Below are positions 43,164 through 51,937 of a DNA stretch of 64,000 bases, piece by piece. How positions within the stretch are numbered: the first letter of the stretch is position 1; each line of letters opens with the position of its first letter. The notes beneath the pieces are model-generated. The model had not been told where the DNA came from. It worked only from the letters and a program-made list of their open reading frames with translations, and did not search any database. The stretch comes from Candidatus Zixiibacteriota bacterium (GTDB lineage: Bacteria > Zixibacteria > MSB-5A5 > GN15 > FEB-12), in contig JAOUBJ010000001.1 in NCBI GenBank assembly GCA_029860345.1, positions 321,089 through 385,088 on the forward strand, written 5' to 3'. The position numbers and the translations under genes are program-made.

Positions 43164-44318
43164 TCAGCGCTTGTGGCGGGTAACAATTGATTCCACCGCG
43201 TCGCAGACTGCGTCGACCTGGCTAAGCTTCAAGGTGGGATAGAACGGCAGCGACACCACTCGCAGACCGGCGTAGGCAGCATTGGGGAAGAATTGCGGCG
43301 ACAAGCTGAGGTGGTTGCGATAGAACGACAGGTCGAACAGCGGTTTGTAATGTACGCCGCATTCGATCCCGCGCCGCGCCATCAGATCGATAAATCGATC
43401 ACGGTCAATCTTGAGGGCCGAGAGATGCAGCCTGATAATGAAAAGATGCCAGCCGTGACGGCAATGTTTGCGTTCTACCGGCGGCTCAAGAAAGTCGGTC
43501 AGGTCGGACAGGTTGGCCAGGTATCTTTGGGCCAATCGTTCGCGTTGTTTTTGCTGTTTTTTGTATTCGCCCAGTTGGCCCAGCCCTACCGCCGCATGAA
43601 GCTCCGACATGTTGGCTTTGAGGCCGGGCCGCACTACGTCGTAGTCGGCACTGCCGGAGGTGCGTCGTTCGTGGGCGGTATTGGTCAAGCCATGCCGAGA
43701 GATTAATCTGACCATCTCGATGAACGGTTGATGACGCGACAGCACCATGCCACCCTCACCACAAGTCAGATTCTTGGTCGAATAAAACGACAGCACGGCG
43801 CCGTCGGCCGCCAGGGGGACACTGCGTTTTTTGTGTGTTGCTCCGATAGAATGAGCGGCGTCGGCTATCAACGGTACGGTGGCTCGGTTGCAGAGCGCTT
43901 GGAGGCGGTCGTAGTCGGCTGGATGACCGGCTATATCAACCGGGATCACTGCCCCGGTGCGGGCGGAGAATTTGCGGTCTATCTCATCGGGATCGATGTT
44001 GAGAGTATCGGGGCTTATGTCCGCGAGCACCGGATGTGCCCCTACGGCCATTATTGCTCCTACCGTGGCCACATAGGTGAAGGGCGTGGTGATAACCTCG
44101 CGTCCCGGACCGACGCCGATCGCCTGCAATGCAACCTGCAATCCGGTGGTGGCCGAGTTGACGGCCACGCCGTGCGGGACCTTCAGAAGTGAGGTGACCT
44201 TTTTCTCGAACGCGGCCACTTTCGGACCGGTTGACAACCAGCCGGAGCTCATCACAGCAGCAACTTCCCTTTTGGCTGCAGCCGACAGTTTGAGATCGAA
44301 CAGAGGTATTTTTTTCAT
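43164..44318 (-). CDS. DegT/DnrJ/EryC1-family sugar aminotransferase
   Basis: The 384-residue PLP enzyme matches the nucleotide-sugar aminotransferase family. It shows a GWLSTGPKVAAFEKKV N-terminus, VAVNSATTGLQVALQA, TTPFTYVATVGAI, DAAHSIGA and the PLP lysine in FYSTKNLTCGEGGM (about residue 178). Such enzymes convert keto-sugars to amino sugars for surface polysaccharides. Its ATG at 44318 faces a divergent pair, an AAC(3)-family acetyltransferase and a deacetylase-like protein, which supports a role in surface glycan modification. The exact sugar is unknown. Confidence 0.9.
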   Translation of the reverse strand: MKKIPLFDLKLSAAAKREVAAVMSSGWLSTGPKVAAFEKKVTSLLKVPHGVAVNSATTGLQVALQAIGVGPGREVITTPFTYVATVGAIMAVGAHPVLADISPDTLNIDPDEIDRKFSARTGAVIPVDIAGHPADYDRLQALCNRATVPLIADAAHSIGATHKKRSVPLAADGAVLSFYSTKNLTCGEGGMVLSRHQPFIEMVRLISRHGLTNTAHERRTSGSADYDVVRPGLKANMSELHAAVGLGQLGEYKKQQKQRERLAQRYLANLSDLTDFLEPPVERKHCRHGWHLFIIRLHLSALKIDRDRFIDLMARRGIECGVHYKPLFDLSFYRNHLSLSPQFFPNAAYAGLRVVSLPFYPTLKLSQVDAVCDAVESIVTRHKR

Positions 44319-44453
44319 AGACCAAGCCTGCTATCTTTGGGCGCAGTTTCTAAAGTCCGTTTTAAGTCTAATGCGGCTGCCGCCGTGATGCAACATAAGT
44401 TTTGCATTGCCATAGCATACCGTTGACCGTATCGTTGACCGGCCTGAGATTCA

Positions 44454-45461
44454 GTGGACGCCTTGGAGCATGTAGAAACGACGAAAATGGGAAAACAATC
44501 CAGCCTATCGTATCGATTCCGCCGCTGGGCCAAACGAGTCGCGCCGCCGACTCTGGTCGGTTTGGCGCGCCGACCGTTGAAAGCAATTCGGTCTCGAATC
44601 GGAGCGCGAAGCCGACGCGGCGAAGCAATGCTCACAAGGGAACAGCTGGCTCACGACCTGAGACAGGCCGGAATTGCCGACGGCGACATCGTGATGGTGC
44701 ATACATCGCTGTCCAAACTGGGGCATGTCGACGGTGGTGCCGAGACCGTAGTCTCCGGGTTGATCGATGTTGTGGCTGATCGCGGAACAATTCTGATGCC
44801 CTGCTACAACTCAGCCGACCAGATGATCCGTGAAATGAAGCGAGGCCGTCTTATCGATCTGACGCGCCACCCAGCCGTGACCGGCGCTGTGACCGAATGC
44901 TTTCGGACCTGGCCGGGCGTGCTCAGGTCCTCGCATCCTTTTTCATCCGTCTGTGCCTGGGGCGCCCAGGCCGAGTTTGTGACATCGGGTCATGCCGACC
45001 GCCCGGAAATCTGCCACGCCGCTTCACCGGTCGGTCGGTTGGTGGAACTCGACGGCTGCGTGGTCGGCCTGGGTATTTCAATCGCACAGGGGCTGGGAGT
45101 AGCCCATTGTGTCGAGGACACTACTGATGACTTCCCTATTGAAGTCCACACTCAGGCCTTCGAGGTGACCTATATAGATGGTCATGGTGAGCAGATCACA
45201 CGCGAGATTCGTCGCTACGATCCGGTGGTTTCCGAAACTCGCATCGACTACCCCCGAGGTCGATGGATCCTCGAAAGACTCACGCAGCATCTGGTCGGCA
45301 AGGGTATTTTGGCAGAGTTTCGCTGCGGCGCGGCAGATGCCTGGATTATGCCGGCACGTCCGCTCTACGATGAGCTGAAACGGCTGGCCACCAAGGGGGT
45401 GACCATGTATCTGACTGAGGAGCAACTGACCGATAGAAACTCAGACATTGAGAATTGGTAA
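44454..45461 (+). CDS. AAC(3)-family N-acetyltransferase
   Basis: The family core begins at MLTREQLAHDLRQAGI. The motif MVHTSLSKLG, the SSHPFSSVCAWG segment with the conserved histidine, and the CVEDTTDDFP region are those of aminoglycoside 3-N-acetyltransferases and relatives. Many environmental members acetylate amino sugars or amines rather than antibiotics. With a sugar aminotransferase gene divergent to it and a deacetylase-like gene 6 bp downstream, glycan acetylation is more likely than drug resistance. The start is uncertain: GTG 44454 has a weak GAGA site, ATG 44487 has none nearby. Confidence 0.8.
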   Translation: MDALEHVETTKMGKQSSLSYRFRRWAKRVAPPTLVGLARRPLKAIRSRIGARSRRGEAMLTREQLAHDLRQAGIADGDIVMVHTSLSKLGHVDGGAETVVSGLIDVVADRGTILMPCYNSADQMIREMKRGRLIDLTRHPAVTGAVTECFRTWPGVLRSSHPFSSVCAWGAQAEFVTSGHADRPEICHAASPVGRLVELDGCVVGLGISIAQGLGVAHCVEDTTDDFPIEVHTQAFEVTYIDGHGEQITREIRRYDPVVSETRIDYPRGRWILERLTQHLVGKGILAEFRCGAADAWIMPARPLYDELKRLATKGVTMYLTEEQLTDRNSDIENW

Positions 45462-45467
45462 CTGATC

Positions 45468-46571
45468 GTGCAAGGCCAAGCTCCACGCCCAATCAACCTG
45501 CTGATCACGGCCGACTATGAGTTGTTCCTGGGGCGCAACTTTTTCGGGCATGATGAAGTGCTGTTCGGTCCCGCCGAACAATTAATGGCAAGATGCGAAG
45601 GGCTGGGTGTCGGCGTTACTTTTTTTGCCGATGTTTGCTCGGTTTGGGCGCACCGCAGGTTCGGACTTTCCGATTACGCCGATCAATTCGAGACCCAGAT
45701 GCAGGAGGCCGTGAAGCGCGGTCACGATGTGCAGCTTCACCTCCACCCGCACTGGCTGAATTCGACCTGGTGTGAAGATCGCTGGCAGGTAGCAACCGAC
45801 CGGATGTATCTTGCAGAGTTCGGCTTTTCAAGCGACGAAGAGGCAGCCCCGGCTATCATCAAACGCGGTGTGGACTATCTGCACGACCTTCTGCGACCGG
45901 AAACACCGGAATATCGTTGTGCGGCTTTCCGCGCTGCCGGGTTGGCCCTGCAACCGGATGAGCGCAAGCTCATCGCCGCTCTGTTAAAACTGGGTATCAA
46001 GATAGATTCGAGTATTGCCAAGGAGCTCGTGCTCGATCTTGACACCATCGCCATCGACTACCGCCGGATGCCCGGCGCGGCCAATTGGTATCTCGCACCC
46101 GATTGTGGCATTGCACAGGACGCCGGCGCGGGTCTTCTGGAGATTCCGATTGCAACATTCAAGTGCGGTTTGCTCAGTCGGCTTGGCTTTCTGAGTCGCC
46201 GCCTTCGCTCGGTCCGAATGCGTCGCGGTGCCGGTATCTCAAGAAGCTCCGAACAGACTCGTTGGTCCAACCTGAGTACCATGCTGCGCTACAATCTTCG
46301 CTACCTGTACGGCAACCCGCTGTTTTCATTGTCGTGCGACACCAAAGGGCATAATCTCGACATGCTTTTGAACGGCTTCGGAAAATACTTAAGACAGCAC
46401 TCAGACAGCTCACCTATATATGTGGCTATGATTAACCATCCCAAACTGATGTTCGATGCTCAGTTCGACATGCTGGAATCGTTCGTGAGCGCGGCCAGAA
46501 GTCGGTATGGTGATGCGCTCGATTTCGTGACCACTACCGATGTGATTAGGCAGATTGATGGCGAGAATTGA
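45468..46571 (+). CDS. Polysaccharide deacetylase-like (NodB superfamily) protein
   Basis: The 367-residue product begins with GTG at 45468, 6 bp after the acetyltransferase gene, so the two are one operon. INLLITADYE resembles the first metal-binding strand of the NodB fold. The segment HDVQLHLHPHW (about residues 84-94) gives the histidine cluster, and the middle has FRAAGLALQPDE. Family enzymes remove acetyl groups from amino sugars in surface polymers. No signal peptide is present, so it probably works in the cytoplasm on a precursor. It could also be a non-catalytic relative. Confidence 0.7.
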   Translation: MQGQAPRPINLLITADYELFLGRNFFGHDEVLFGPAEQLMARCEGLGVGVTFFADVCSVWAHRRFGLSDYADQFETQMQEAVKRGHDVQLHLHPHWLNSTWCEDRWQVATDRMYLAEFGFSSDEEAAPAIIKRGVDYLHDLLRPETPEYRCAAFRAAGLALQPDERKLIAALLKLGIKIDSSIAKELVLDLDTIAIDYRRMPGAANWYLAPDCGIAQDAGAGLLEIPIATFKCGLLSRLGFLSRRLRSVRMRRGAGISRSSEQTRWSNLSTMLRYNLRYLYGNPLFSLSCDTKGHNLDMLLNGFGKYLRQHSDSSPIYVAMINHPKLMFDAQFDMLESFVSAARSRYGDALDFVTTTDVIRQIDGEN

Positions 46572-46936
46572 CACGGCTCTTTAGAAGTAGGGTGGGTCCG
46601 TACTCGAACCAACGGTTTCGACCTAACGAAAGGTCACACGTGGCGCACGAGGACGTACACCACGCACGAGGATGGATGCCCGCCTTCGCGGGAATGACCC
46701 ATAAATGGGTTCTTTGGCGCAACGCGCTGAAGATTCGCAGGGTGGGTTACTTGCAATCCCGCCTTTTCTTGTAGCATAGATAACAGCGACAAGAACAATA
46801 TGCAAGGGCGTCCGCCCCGGCGGATTAGCGGTTCCGTCATCTATATTGGCAAAACCAGAAGCGGTTCTGCCCTACGTCGGTCAACTCATTTCGAACCGTC
46901 GGGCGTGTCGCCTGACGGCACCTGCAAACGGCCGGT
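46572..46936. repeat. Dispersed-repeat gap
   Basis: No gene is seen. A 'ggatgcccgccttcgcgggaatgac' copy lies at about 46673-46697. 'gcaaaaccagaagcggttctgccctac' (about 46848-46874) is related to about 31224. A 'cgggcgtgtcgcctgacggcacctgc' copy lies at about 46899-46925. Confidence 0.6.
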
Positions 46937-47932
46937 CTACAAATGAAACTCGAGTATGTCTTCGTCGATTAGTTTGAAGTCGCGCTGGACCCGCTGACCA
47001 TCGAACTTACCTTCCCCCCATATCTTGGCGAACTTGAAACGGGTAGCGAAATCTTTGTGCAGATCGACAGCGGCATCTTCGACCGTGCTGCCGATCGGCA
47101 GAATGACCGGATTGGAAAAATCCGCCTCTTTGCCGACCGGTTTGGTGTAGACGCGGATAATCGAGAGGTTCCGAAAAACGGCTGTCCGAAAAGCGTCCAG
47201 AGAATCGTCATCGAGAATCGAGGTTGGAACCATCTCAAAGTCTGAGAACTGCGCAGCGACTCTTTTTAGCATCTCGCCGGATTCGTCGTCGTACTCCTTG
47301 TGCCCGCAGAGCATGCAGCGCTTGACACAATAGCGCGGATCGTCCGGTTGTTCGTCGGCTTCAGGTTTCAGAATGATCCGCTTCTCGTTGAGTTTCTGCA
47401 TAACGAATTCGAGATCATCGGGACATTCGTCAGCAGCCAGATCGCACACGAGCACGACCAGATCGGCGTTGCGAATCAGACCGGACAAGTAGTTTTCATA
47501 CGACTCAGGCGAAATCGGTGGCGTGTCGATCAGTTGAATCTGAATGGTCTGAAAAGACATCATCCCGGCTTGCGGTTCACGGGTGCTATAGGGATAGTCG
47601 GCCACCAGCGGTTTGGCATGGGTAAGCGCGTCGAGCAACGATGACCTCCCCGAGTTGGGCGGACCGATCAGGATGACCTGTCCGGCTCCCTCTTTGTCGA
47701 TATGGTCGTGGGTGGGTGCTTGCCGAGCGCCGGGGGACTTGCTCGGTTGCACGATTTTCTTTTTCAGCGCAGAGATTTTGGATTTCATCTCGGCCTGAAG
47801 TTTGTCGGTCCCCTTGTGCTTGGGCATCATGCGCAGGAGTTCTTCGGCCATACGCAGTTTTTCGCGGGTATCTTTCTCGGCGCGGAACTCGCGTTCCAGT
47901 TCGTAATACTGTGGTGGCAAATTGGCCGGCAT
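46937..47932 (-). CDS. DRG/Obg-like GTPase-fold protein with TGS domain and degenerate G motifs
   Basis: From the ATG at 47932 (the family's usual MPANLPPQYYELE start) the product has 331 residues. It has a helical N-terminus, a GTPase domain from about residue 85 and a C-terminal TGS domain (about residues 260-331, VYTKPVGKEADF and ending in EDILEFHL). The P-loop reads GPPNSGRSS, so the lysine that binds the beta-phosphate is arginine. The region expected to be NKxD reads GHKEYD. Both changes would weaken GTP binding or hydrolysis. G3 appears as DTPPI. DRG and Obg relatives bind ribosomes. The upstream extension to 48031 is not supported. Confidence 0.8.
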   Translation of the reverse strand: MPANLPPQYYELEREFRAEKDTREKLRMAEELLRMMPKHKGTDKLQAEMKSKISALKKKIVQPSKSPGARQAPTHDHIDKEGAGQVILIGPPNSGRSSLLDALTHAKPLVADYPYSTREPQAGMMSFQTIQIQLIDTPPISPESYENYLSGLIRNADLVVLVCDLAADECPDDLEFVMQKLNEKRIILKPEADEQPDDPRYCVKRCMLCGHKEYDDESGEMLKRVAAQFSDFEMVPTSILDDDSLDAFRTAVFRNLSIIRVYTKPVGKEADFSNPVILPIGSTVEDAAVDLHKDFATRFKFAKIWGEGKFDGQRVQRDFKLIDEDILEFHL

Positions 47933-48122
47933 AATCTTATAGATAATAATCATGGACCGCTTTGGCAAGGCGACAGGTCGCTTTTTTGCGCTTCGCGCAT
48001 CGTAACCTAATGCAGCACGGAGTTGGAGCATTCCCCGGTGCGACTCCGAGTTGATGGGGTACGTTTCTTATGCTTTCGTCCGGCGAGTTTTTTGTCTATA
48101 CTGACAGTCCAAGGAGAATTCT

Positions 48123-49064
48123 ATGCCGCTCACCGTTGACATCGGCCAGCATTCAAGTGCATTCATCACCGAACAGCGCATGGCAGATCGTACCGGGCTG
48201 GGACTAGCCCTCATCTCTGTTGTGGTAGCTGGTCTGTTTTTTATCGGCTGCAAAGAGGACCCGACCAAGTCCGGTGGCTCAGGCTTTCATCCCCGTTACA
48301 AAATCGAAACCGAACCGACCCGCACGCTGGATGGTCAATACATTTACTATATTGCCACCGACACTCTCAACCTCGGCAATAGCGGTGTGTTTCGCGCTGA
48401 AATCGATAAACCGATACGAGAGTTGGTGCTGGCAGGCGAGGACCTCCACTCCCCCACGTTGGCGCCCGACAATAACAGACTGGCCTACCTCAACGGTGGA
48501 ATCATCGAGTACTACAATCTTTCCACCCAGGCGGTTGATACATCCAGCATTGACCGGGAATTCAGTTCGATAGTGTATCTCAATGACACTTTGCTGGTGG
48601 GACGCGCCAACATGTCTATCTATATAGTGAACGAAGTGCGCGGGACGTTAATCAATGTAGGGAATGGTTGGCATCCATCGGTGGTAACACAAGATACGTT
48701 CACTTACACAGCGCCAAGACACGGCCTTAACGACGTGGTAGTGAAGCGCGATGCCTCGCTGACTGTAAACGACACCCTGCTGACGTTGCCGCTTGAATCT
48801 ACCTGGAGGACAATTCTATGGCCGGGCGGGGACCCATCAAGCGATCGTTGGGTCTGGGTGCGTTCCAGCAACAACGGGCTGGCCCTACATGCCGTTCAGT
48901 TGCAGCCGTATGTCGACAGAATGCTCGATTCGACCATGAGTGAGAAAGCACTGTTGCTGGGTCCTGACAAAATCATCTTCACCAGCTTTGACGGACGCTT
49001 TTATGAGACTGACTGGGCCGGCTCTGATCCATTCCCCTGGTGGTACCAAGAGCCGAACGATTGA
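48123..49064 (+). CDS. Uncharacterised lipoprotein, possibly beta-propeller
   Basis: The ATG at 48123 has an AGGAG site 6 nt upstream, so I use it although it puts about 20 residues before the next ATG (48180). The 313-residue product has a hydrophobic segment (LGLALISVVVAGLFFIGC) with a lipobox-like cysteine, then DPTKSGG and beta-rich sequence with propeller-like phrases (LDGQYIYYIATD and LAPDNNRLAYLNGG). It should be a membrane-anchored periplasmic protein. No enzymatic motif is seen and I do not recognise the family. Confidence 0.65.
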   Translation: MPLTVDIGQHSSAFITEQRMADRTGLGLALISVVVAGLFFIGCKEDPTKSGGSGFHPRYKIETEPTRTLDGQYIYYIATDTLNLGNSGVFRAEIDKPIRELVLAGEDLHSPTLAPDNNRLAYLNGGIIEYYNLSTQAVDTSSIDREFSSIVYLNDTLLVGRANMSIYIVNEVRGTLINVGNGWHPSVVTQDTFTYTAPRHGLNDVVVKRDASLTVNDTLLTLPLESTWRTILWPGGDPSSDRWVWVRSSNNGLALHAVQLQPYVDRMLDSTMSEKALLLGPDKIIFTSFDGRFYETDWAGSDPFPWWYQEPND

Positions 49065-49512
49065 CAGGGTCAAGGCCTGTTTTTCGCGCTTCGCGCGTTG
49101 CCACCATCACCCTGAGCGGTTGAATGCGGCCCCCAATCATGTCATTCAGGGCTTTGACCCGGAATCCAGTCTTGGATTTGAAGGCTGGATGCTGGCCTTC
49201 GCCAGCATGACAGTAGTCGTCAGGACCACAAGGGTCCTGACCTCTAAGATTGCGGTGGCCGGGAACCAAGGCGACAAGTCTCTTCCTTCCTGGGTGGCCG
49301 TCCCAAACCTTGTTTGGGGCGGTAATCCACACGAGAAGAATCACCCCCAAAGAGGCTTTGAGGGTGCCACCCGCCGACAAACCAGGCGCCACACAGTTGT
49401 CAATGTCGAAACCTGCCTTCGGCAGTCCTACGGACCAGGGGTTTCGACCTACCTTACACACAAGGATGGATTCCCGCCTGCGCGGGAATGACAGAGCACC
49501 GCGGATCAACGA
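49065..49512. repeat. Dispersed-repeat gap
   Basis: The gap holds a GTCAGGACC...GGTCCTGACC palindrome (about 49218-49241), 'gtcgaaacctgccttcgg ... ccaggggtttcgaccta' (about 49403-49452), and 'tggattcccgcctgcgcgggaatgac' (about 49467-49492). The middle part ('ccgtcccaaaccttgtttggggcgg ... gaggctttgagggtgccacccg') recurs in inverted form near 41925-41990. Confidence 0.65.
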
Positions 49513-50094
49513 TCAAGTGACATTGAACTTCCTACTACCACGCTGGGTGAGGGATTCGCCATTGGCACAAAGCGGACATTCGTCGGTCGACCAGTCGTCG
49601 GCGACAACGGATGCAAGGGCATTGAACGGGTAATCGAAGGTCACGGTACCATTGGAACGTTCAAGCATGACGTTGATCGAGACAATGTCGGCATCGTACT
49701 GGTTCACCAGTTCGATACACTCGCGCACAGAACCACCACGGGTGAGTACATCGTCGACAATGGCTACTTTCTGACCCTTTTCCAGTGAAAACCCGCGCTT
49801 GAAAACACGTCCGCTTTCCCCCGGTTCGGCATAGATCGCTTCGAGTCCGAGATACCTGGCAACATCGTAGGCGATGATAATTCCGCCGGTGGTGGGACCG
49901 ACAATTGTGACTGCGCCGCTGGGTCGGATGCGCTCGGCCATTTCTTCACAGATGCGCGTACAGATAGCCGGCTGTTTTAACAACGTGAATTTCTCGTAGT
50001 AGATGTCGGAGTGGCGACCGGAGGACAATTTGAAGTGTCCGTCCAATAGAGCGCCTGAGTCTTTGAACAGTTTCAGTAGTTCATCCTGATTCAT
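49513..50094 (-). CDS. pyrE: Orotate phosphoribosyltransferase
   Basis: The 193-residue type I phosphoribosyltransferase makes orotidine 5'-phosphate from orotate and PRPP in pyrimidine synthesis. The PRPP-binding motif is VAIVDDVLTRGGSV (about residues 112-125). The N-terminal LSSGRHSDIYYEKF and the VGPTTGGIIIAYDVARYL segment are typical. The C-terminus carries DECPLCANG, a short CxxC extension found in some OPRTs. Its ATG overlaps the acpS stop by 4 bp. Confidence 0.93.
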   Translation of the reverse strand: MNQDELLKLFKDSGALLDGHFKLSSGRHSDIYYEKFTLLKQPAICTRICEEMAERIRPSGAVTIVGPTTGGIIIAYDVARYLGLEAIYAEPGESGRVFKRGFSLEKGQKVAIVDDVLTRGGSVRECIELVNQYDADIVSINVMLERSNGTVTFDYPFNALASVVADDWSTDECPLCANGESLTQRGSRKFNVT

Positions 50095-50465
50095 GACGGG
50101 TCCTCAAAAACAGCCACCGCGGCGGCGTAGTTTCGTTCGTGTGTGATCGACAAATGGCATCGTGCGCCCTCGAGATTCGCTTCAACATCGCTCGGCATTT
50201 CAAGCCGTGGTTGTCCCGAGTCGTCGTTGATGATCTGAAGGTGCTGAAGCGGCGGTCGGTCGGTAAGGTATCGCCCCAGGGCTTTCACGATGGCTTCTTT
50301 GGCCGCGAAGCGTCCGGCCAAAAACAGCGTCTTATCCTGACGTTTCTCGAACATTGCCAGTTCTTTCTCGCCCAAGATGCGCTCAACGAAACGAAGACCG
50401 AATCGTTTCACATCTTTTTCGATCCGAGCGATCTCAACAATGTCCAAGCCTACCGACGCTATCAT
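50091..50465 (-). CDS. acpS: Holo-[acyl-carrier-protein] synthase
   Basis: The 124-residue length and motifs fit AcpS, which moves 4'-phosphopantetheine from CoA to a serine of ACP. VGLDIVEIARIEK at the N-terminus holds the magnesium-binding aspartate. LFLAGRFAAKEAIVKALG contains the second metal site (FAAKEA), and CHLSITHERNYAAAVAV ends the domain. The gene overlaps pyrE downstream by 4 bp. A divergent 6S-like RNA gene lies upstream. Confidence 0.95.
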   Translation of the reverse strand: MIASVGLDIVEIARIEKDVKRFGLRFVERILGEKELAMFEKRQDKTLFLAGRFAAKEAIVKALGRYLTDRPPLQHLQIINDDSGQPRLEMPSDVEANLEGARCHLSITHERNYAAAVAVFEDPS

Positions 50466-50600
50466 CCGTGTTCAATCCCTGTTCGTTCGATCTTTCTTTC
50501 GGCCCACAACATATTATAAAATGTGGTCTGAGGCAACCACGTCAAAATTATCTTGCGAAAAAGTTTGTTCATTTCGATATTACTTATAGATAAGAGTAAA

Positions 50601-50785
50601 GTGTGGAGAGAGAGGTCATTTGAAAACCTCTAACAATTTGCTCATGAAGGTCGTCTCTTGATTGCTGCGCCGACGCCGTGACCCGCCCTTTGGACGGCAG
50701 CGAGAGCTAAATGCCGCAAGTGGCTGTAAAAACCCTTTACCGTGAATACGGTGAGCGTTTTCAAATAGCAGTCTCTCTCCCAATT
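50601..50785 (+). ncRNA. ssrS: 6S-like RNA
   Basis: The 5' and 3' ends of this roughly 180-nt stretch pair into a long rod. GGAGAGAGA (50605-50613) pairs with TCTCTCTCC (50772-50780). After a small internal loop, ATTTGAAAAC (50618-50627) pairs with GTTTTCAAAT (50757-50766). A large central open region follows, with a small ACCGT/ACGGT hairpin on its 3' side, then a GC-rich distal part. This matches the architecture of 6S RNA, which mimics an open promoter and binds sigma-70 RNA polymerase. A TATAGA box at 50585-50590 sits just upstream and a terminator hairpin follows. Primary-sequence conservation with known 6S RNAs is weak. Confidence 0.65.
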
Positions 50786-50789
50786 ATTC

Positions 50790-50816
50790 AAAACCCGTTC
50801 TGTGTGAGCGGGTTTT
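50790..50816. terminator. Terminator hairpin after the 6S-like RNA
   Basis: AAAACCCG (50790-50797) and CGGGTTTT (50809-50816) form an 8-bp stem with an 11-nt loop. The A and T ends let it work in either direction. Confidence 0.75.
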
Positions 50817-50946
50817 GCTTTACGTCGCGGTTGCGTTTTCTTATCTTCGAAAATCGCAGGCGAGTTTACGGACGCTTTGACATGGGCGGCTGAGTAACTC
50901 GCGTCGGACATGGATGGCGTCTTACGCCTCACAGAAAGGAACGTGA

Positions 50947-51930
50947 ATGTCTCGCCTCTCTGCAGGACGCAAAACCAAAATAGCTGCTCGCACCGCGCTC
51001 AATATTGTGCGTGGAAAACCGGTCACGGTATCATTTGAGATTACCTACAACTGCAACGCCAATTGCGAACACTGCGACCTCGGGCATTATGTTGAGGAAC
51101 CTCGCCTGGGTCCCGAGGTCTTTGCCGACTGGGTGCCAAAGCTCAACCCGGCCGTAGCCCAGATATCCGGCGGTGAGCCGACCTTACGCAAGGACCTGGT
51201 TGATATAGCGAAAGCGATGAGAGCCAAGGACAGCACCATGATCCTGGTGGTTACGACCAACGTGCACAACCTGAACGAGAAGAGATACCTCGACTTAAAA
51301 GAAGCAGGCATAGACCATTTCTCGTTCTCACTGGATTATCCGGATCAGCGTCACAATACTTTTCGTCATCTTAAGAAGAACTTCGAGCACATGGAAGAGC
51401 TGGTGCCCAAACTGGCCAAGCACGATAATCAGGACATCATAATGGCCTGTGTCGTGCAGAGTGACAATTTTCGTGAGTTACCGAAAATCGCCGAAGTGGC
51501 CAAGCGCTGGGGGGTGGCGTGCAATTTCTCCACCTACAACTCTCTGCGTACCGGCAAGGATTTCTACTTTATCAGCGAACCGGACGATCAGGCGGAACTG
51601 GCCGAAGTAGTCGAAAAACTTCTGGCCATGCAAAAAGAGGGGTATCCGATCCTGACTTCGGAGTGGACCCTGCGTGCAATGATGAAGTTTTTCAAAGCGG
51701 GGAAACACACCAACTGCAAAGCGGGAAAACGGTTCGCCATCGTGAATCCATGGGGCAAGCTGACACCGTGTGGGATGGTGCGTGAGCAGTTCGATACGCA
51801 GGCCGACATGGTCGAGAGGTTCACTCAGGAGAACCGCTGCGAGAAGTGCTTTACGGCCATTCGCGCCAATTGCGAGAAGACGCCCGGACGCATGCTGAAA
51901 GACTCGCTACGCGCTGTCAGGGCCCGGTAG
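50947..51930 (+). CDS. Radical SAM protein with C-terminal Cys cluster
   Basis: The 327-residue protein has the radical SAM motif CNANCEHC (CxxxCxxC) near residue 36, which binds a 4Fe-4S cluster and SAM. The SGGEPTLRKDL motif follows, then TTNVHNLNEKRYLDLKEAGIDHFSFSLD. The C-terminus has further cysteines (CKAGKR, TPCGM, CEKCFTAIRANCEK) in SPASM/twitch style, probably for a second cluster. Relatives modify peptides, lipids or hopanoids. No peptide substrate gene is adjacent. It forms an operon with a flavin-binding protein gene 7 bp downstream. Confidence 0.88.
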   Translation: MSRLSAGRKTKIAARTALNIVRGKPVTVSFEITYNCNANCEHCDLGHYVEEPRLGPEVFADWVPKLNPAVAQISGGEPTLRKDLVDIAKAMRAKDSTMILVVTTNVHNLNEKRYLDLKEAGIDHFSFSLDYPDQRHNTFRHLKKNFEHMEELVPKLAKHDNQDIIMACVVQSDNFRELPKIAEVAKRWGVACNFSTYNSLRTGKDFYFISEPDDQAELAEVVEKLLAMQKEGYPILTSEWTLRAMMKFFKAGKHTNCKAGKRFAIVNPWGKLTPCGMVREQFDTQADMVERFTQENRCEKCFTAIRANCEKTPGRMLKDSLRAVRAR

Positions 51931-51937
51931 GTTTTCC

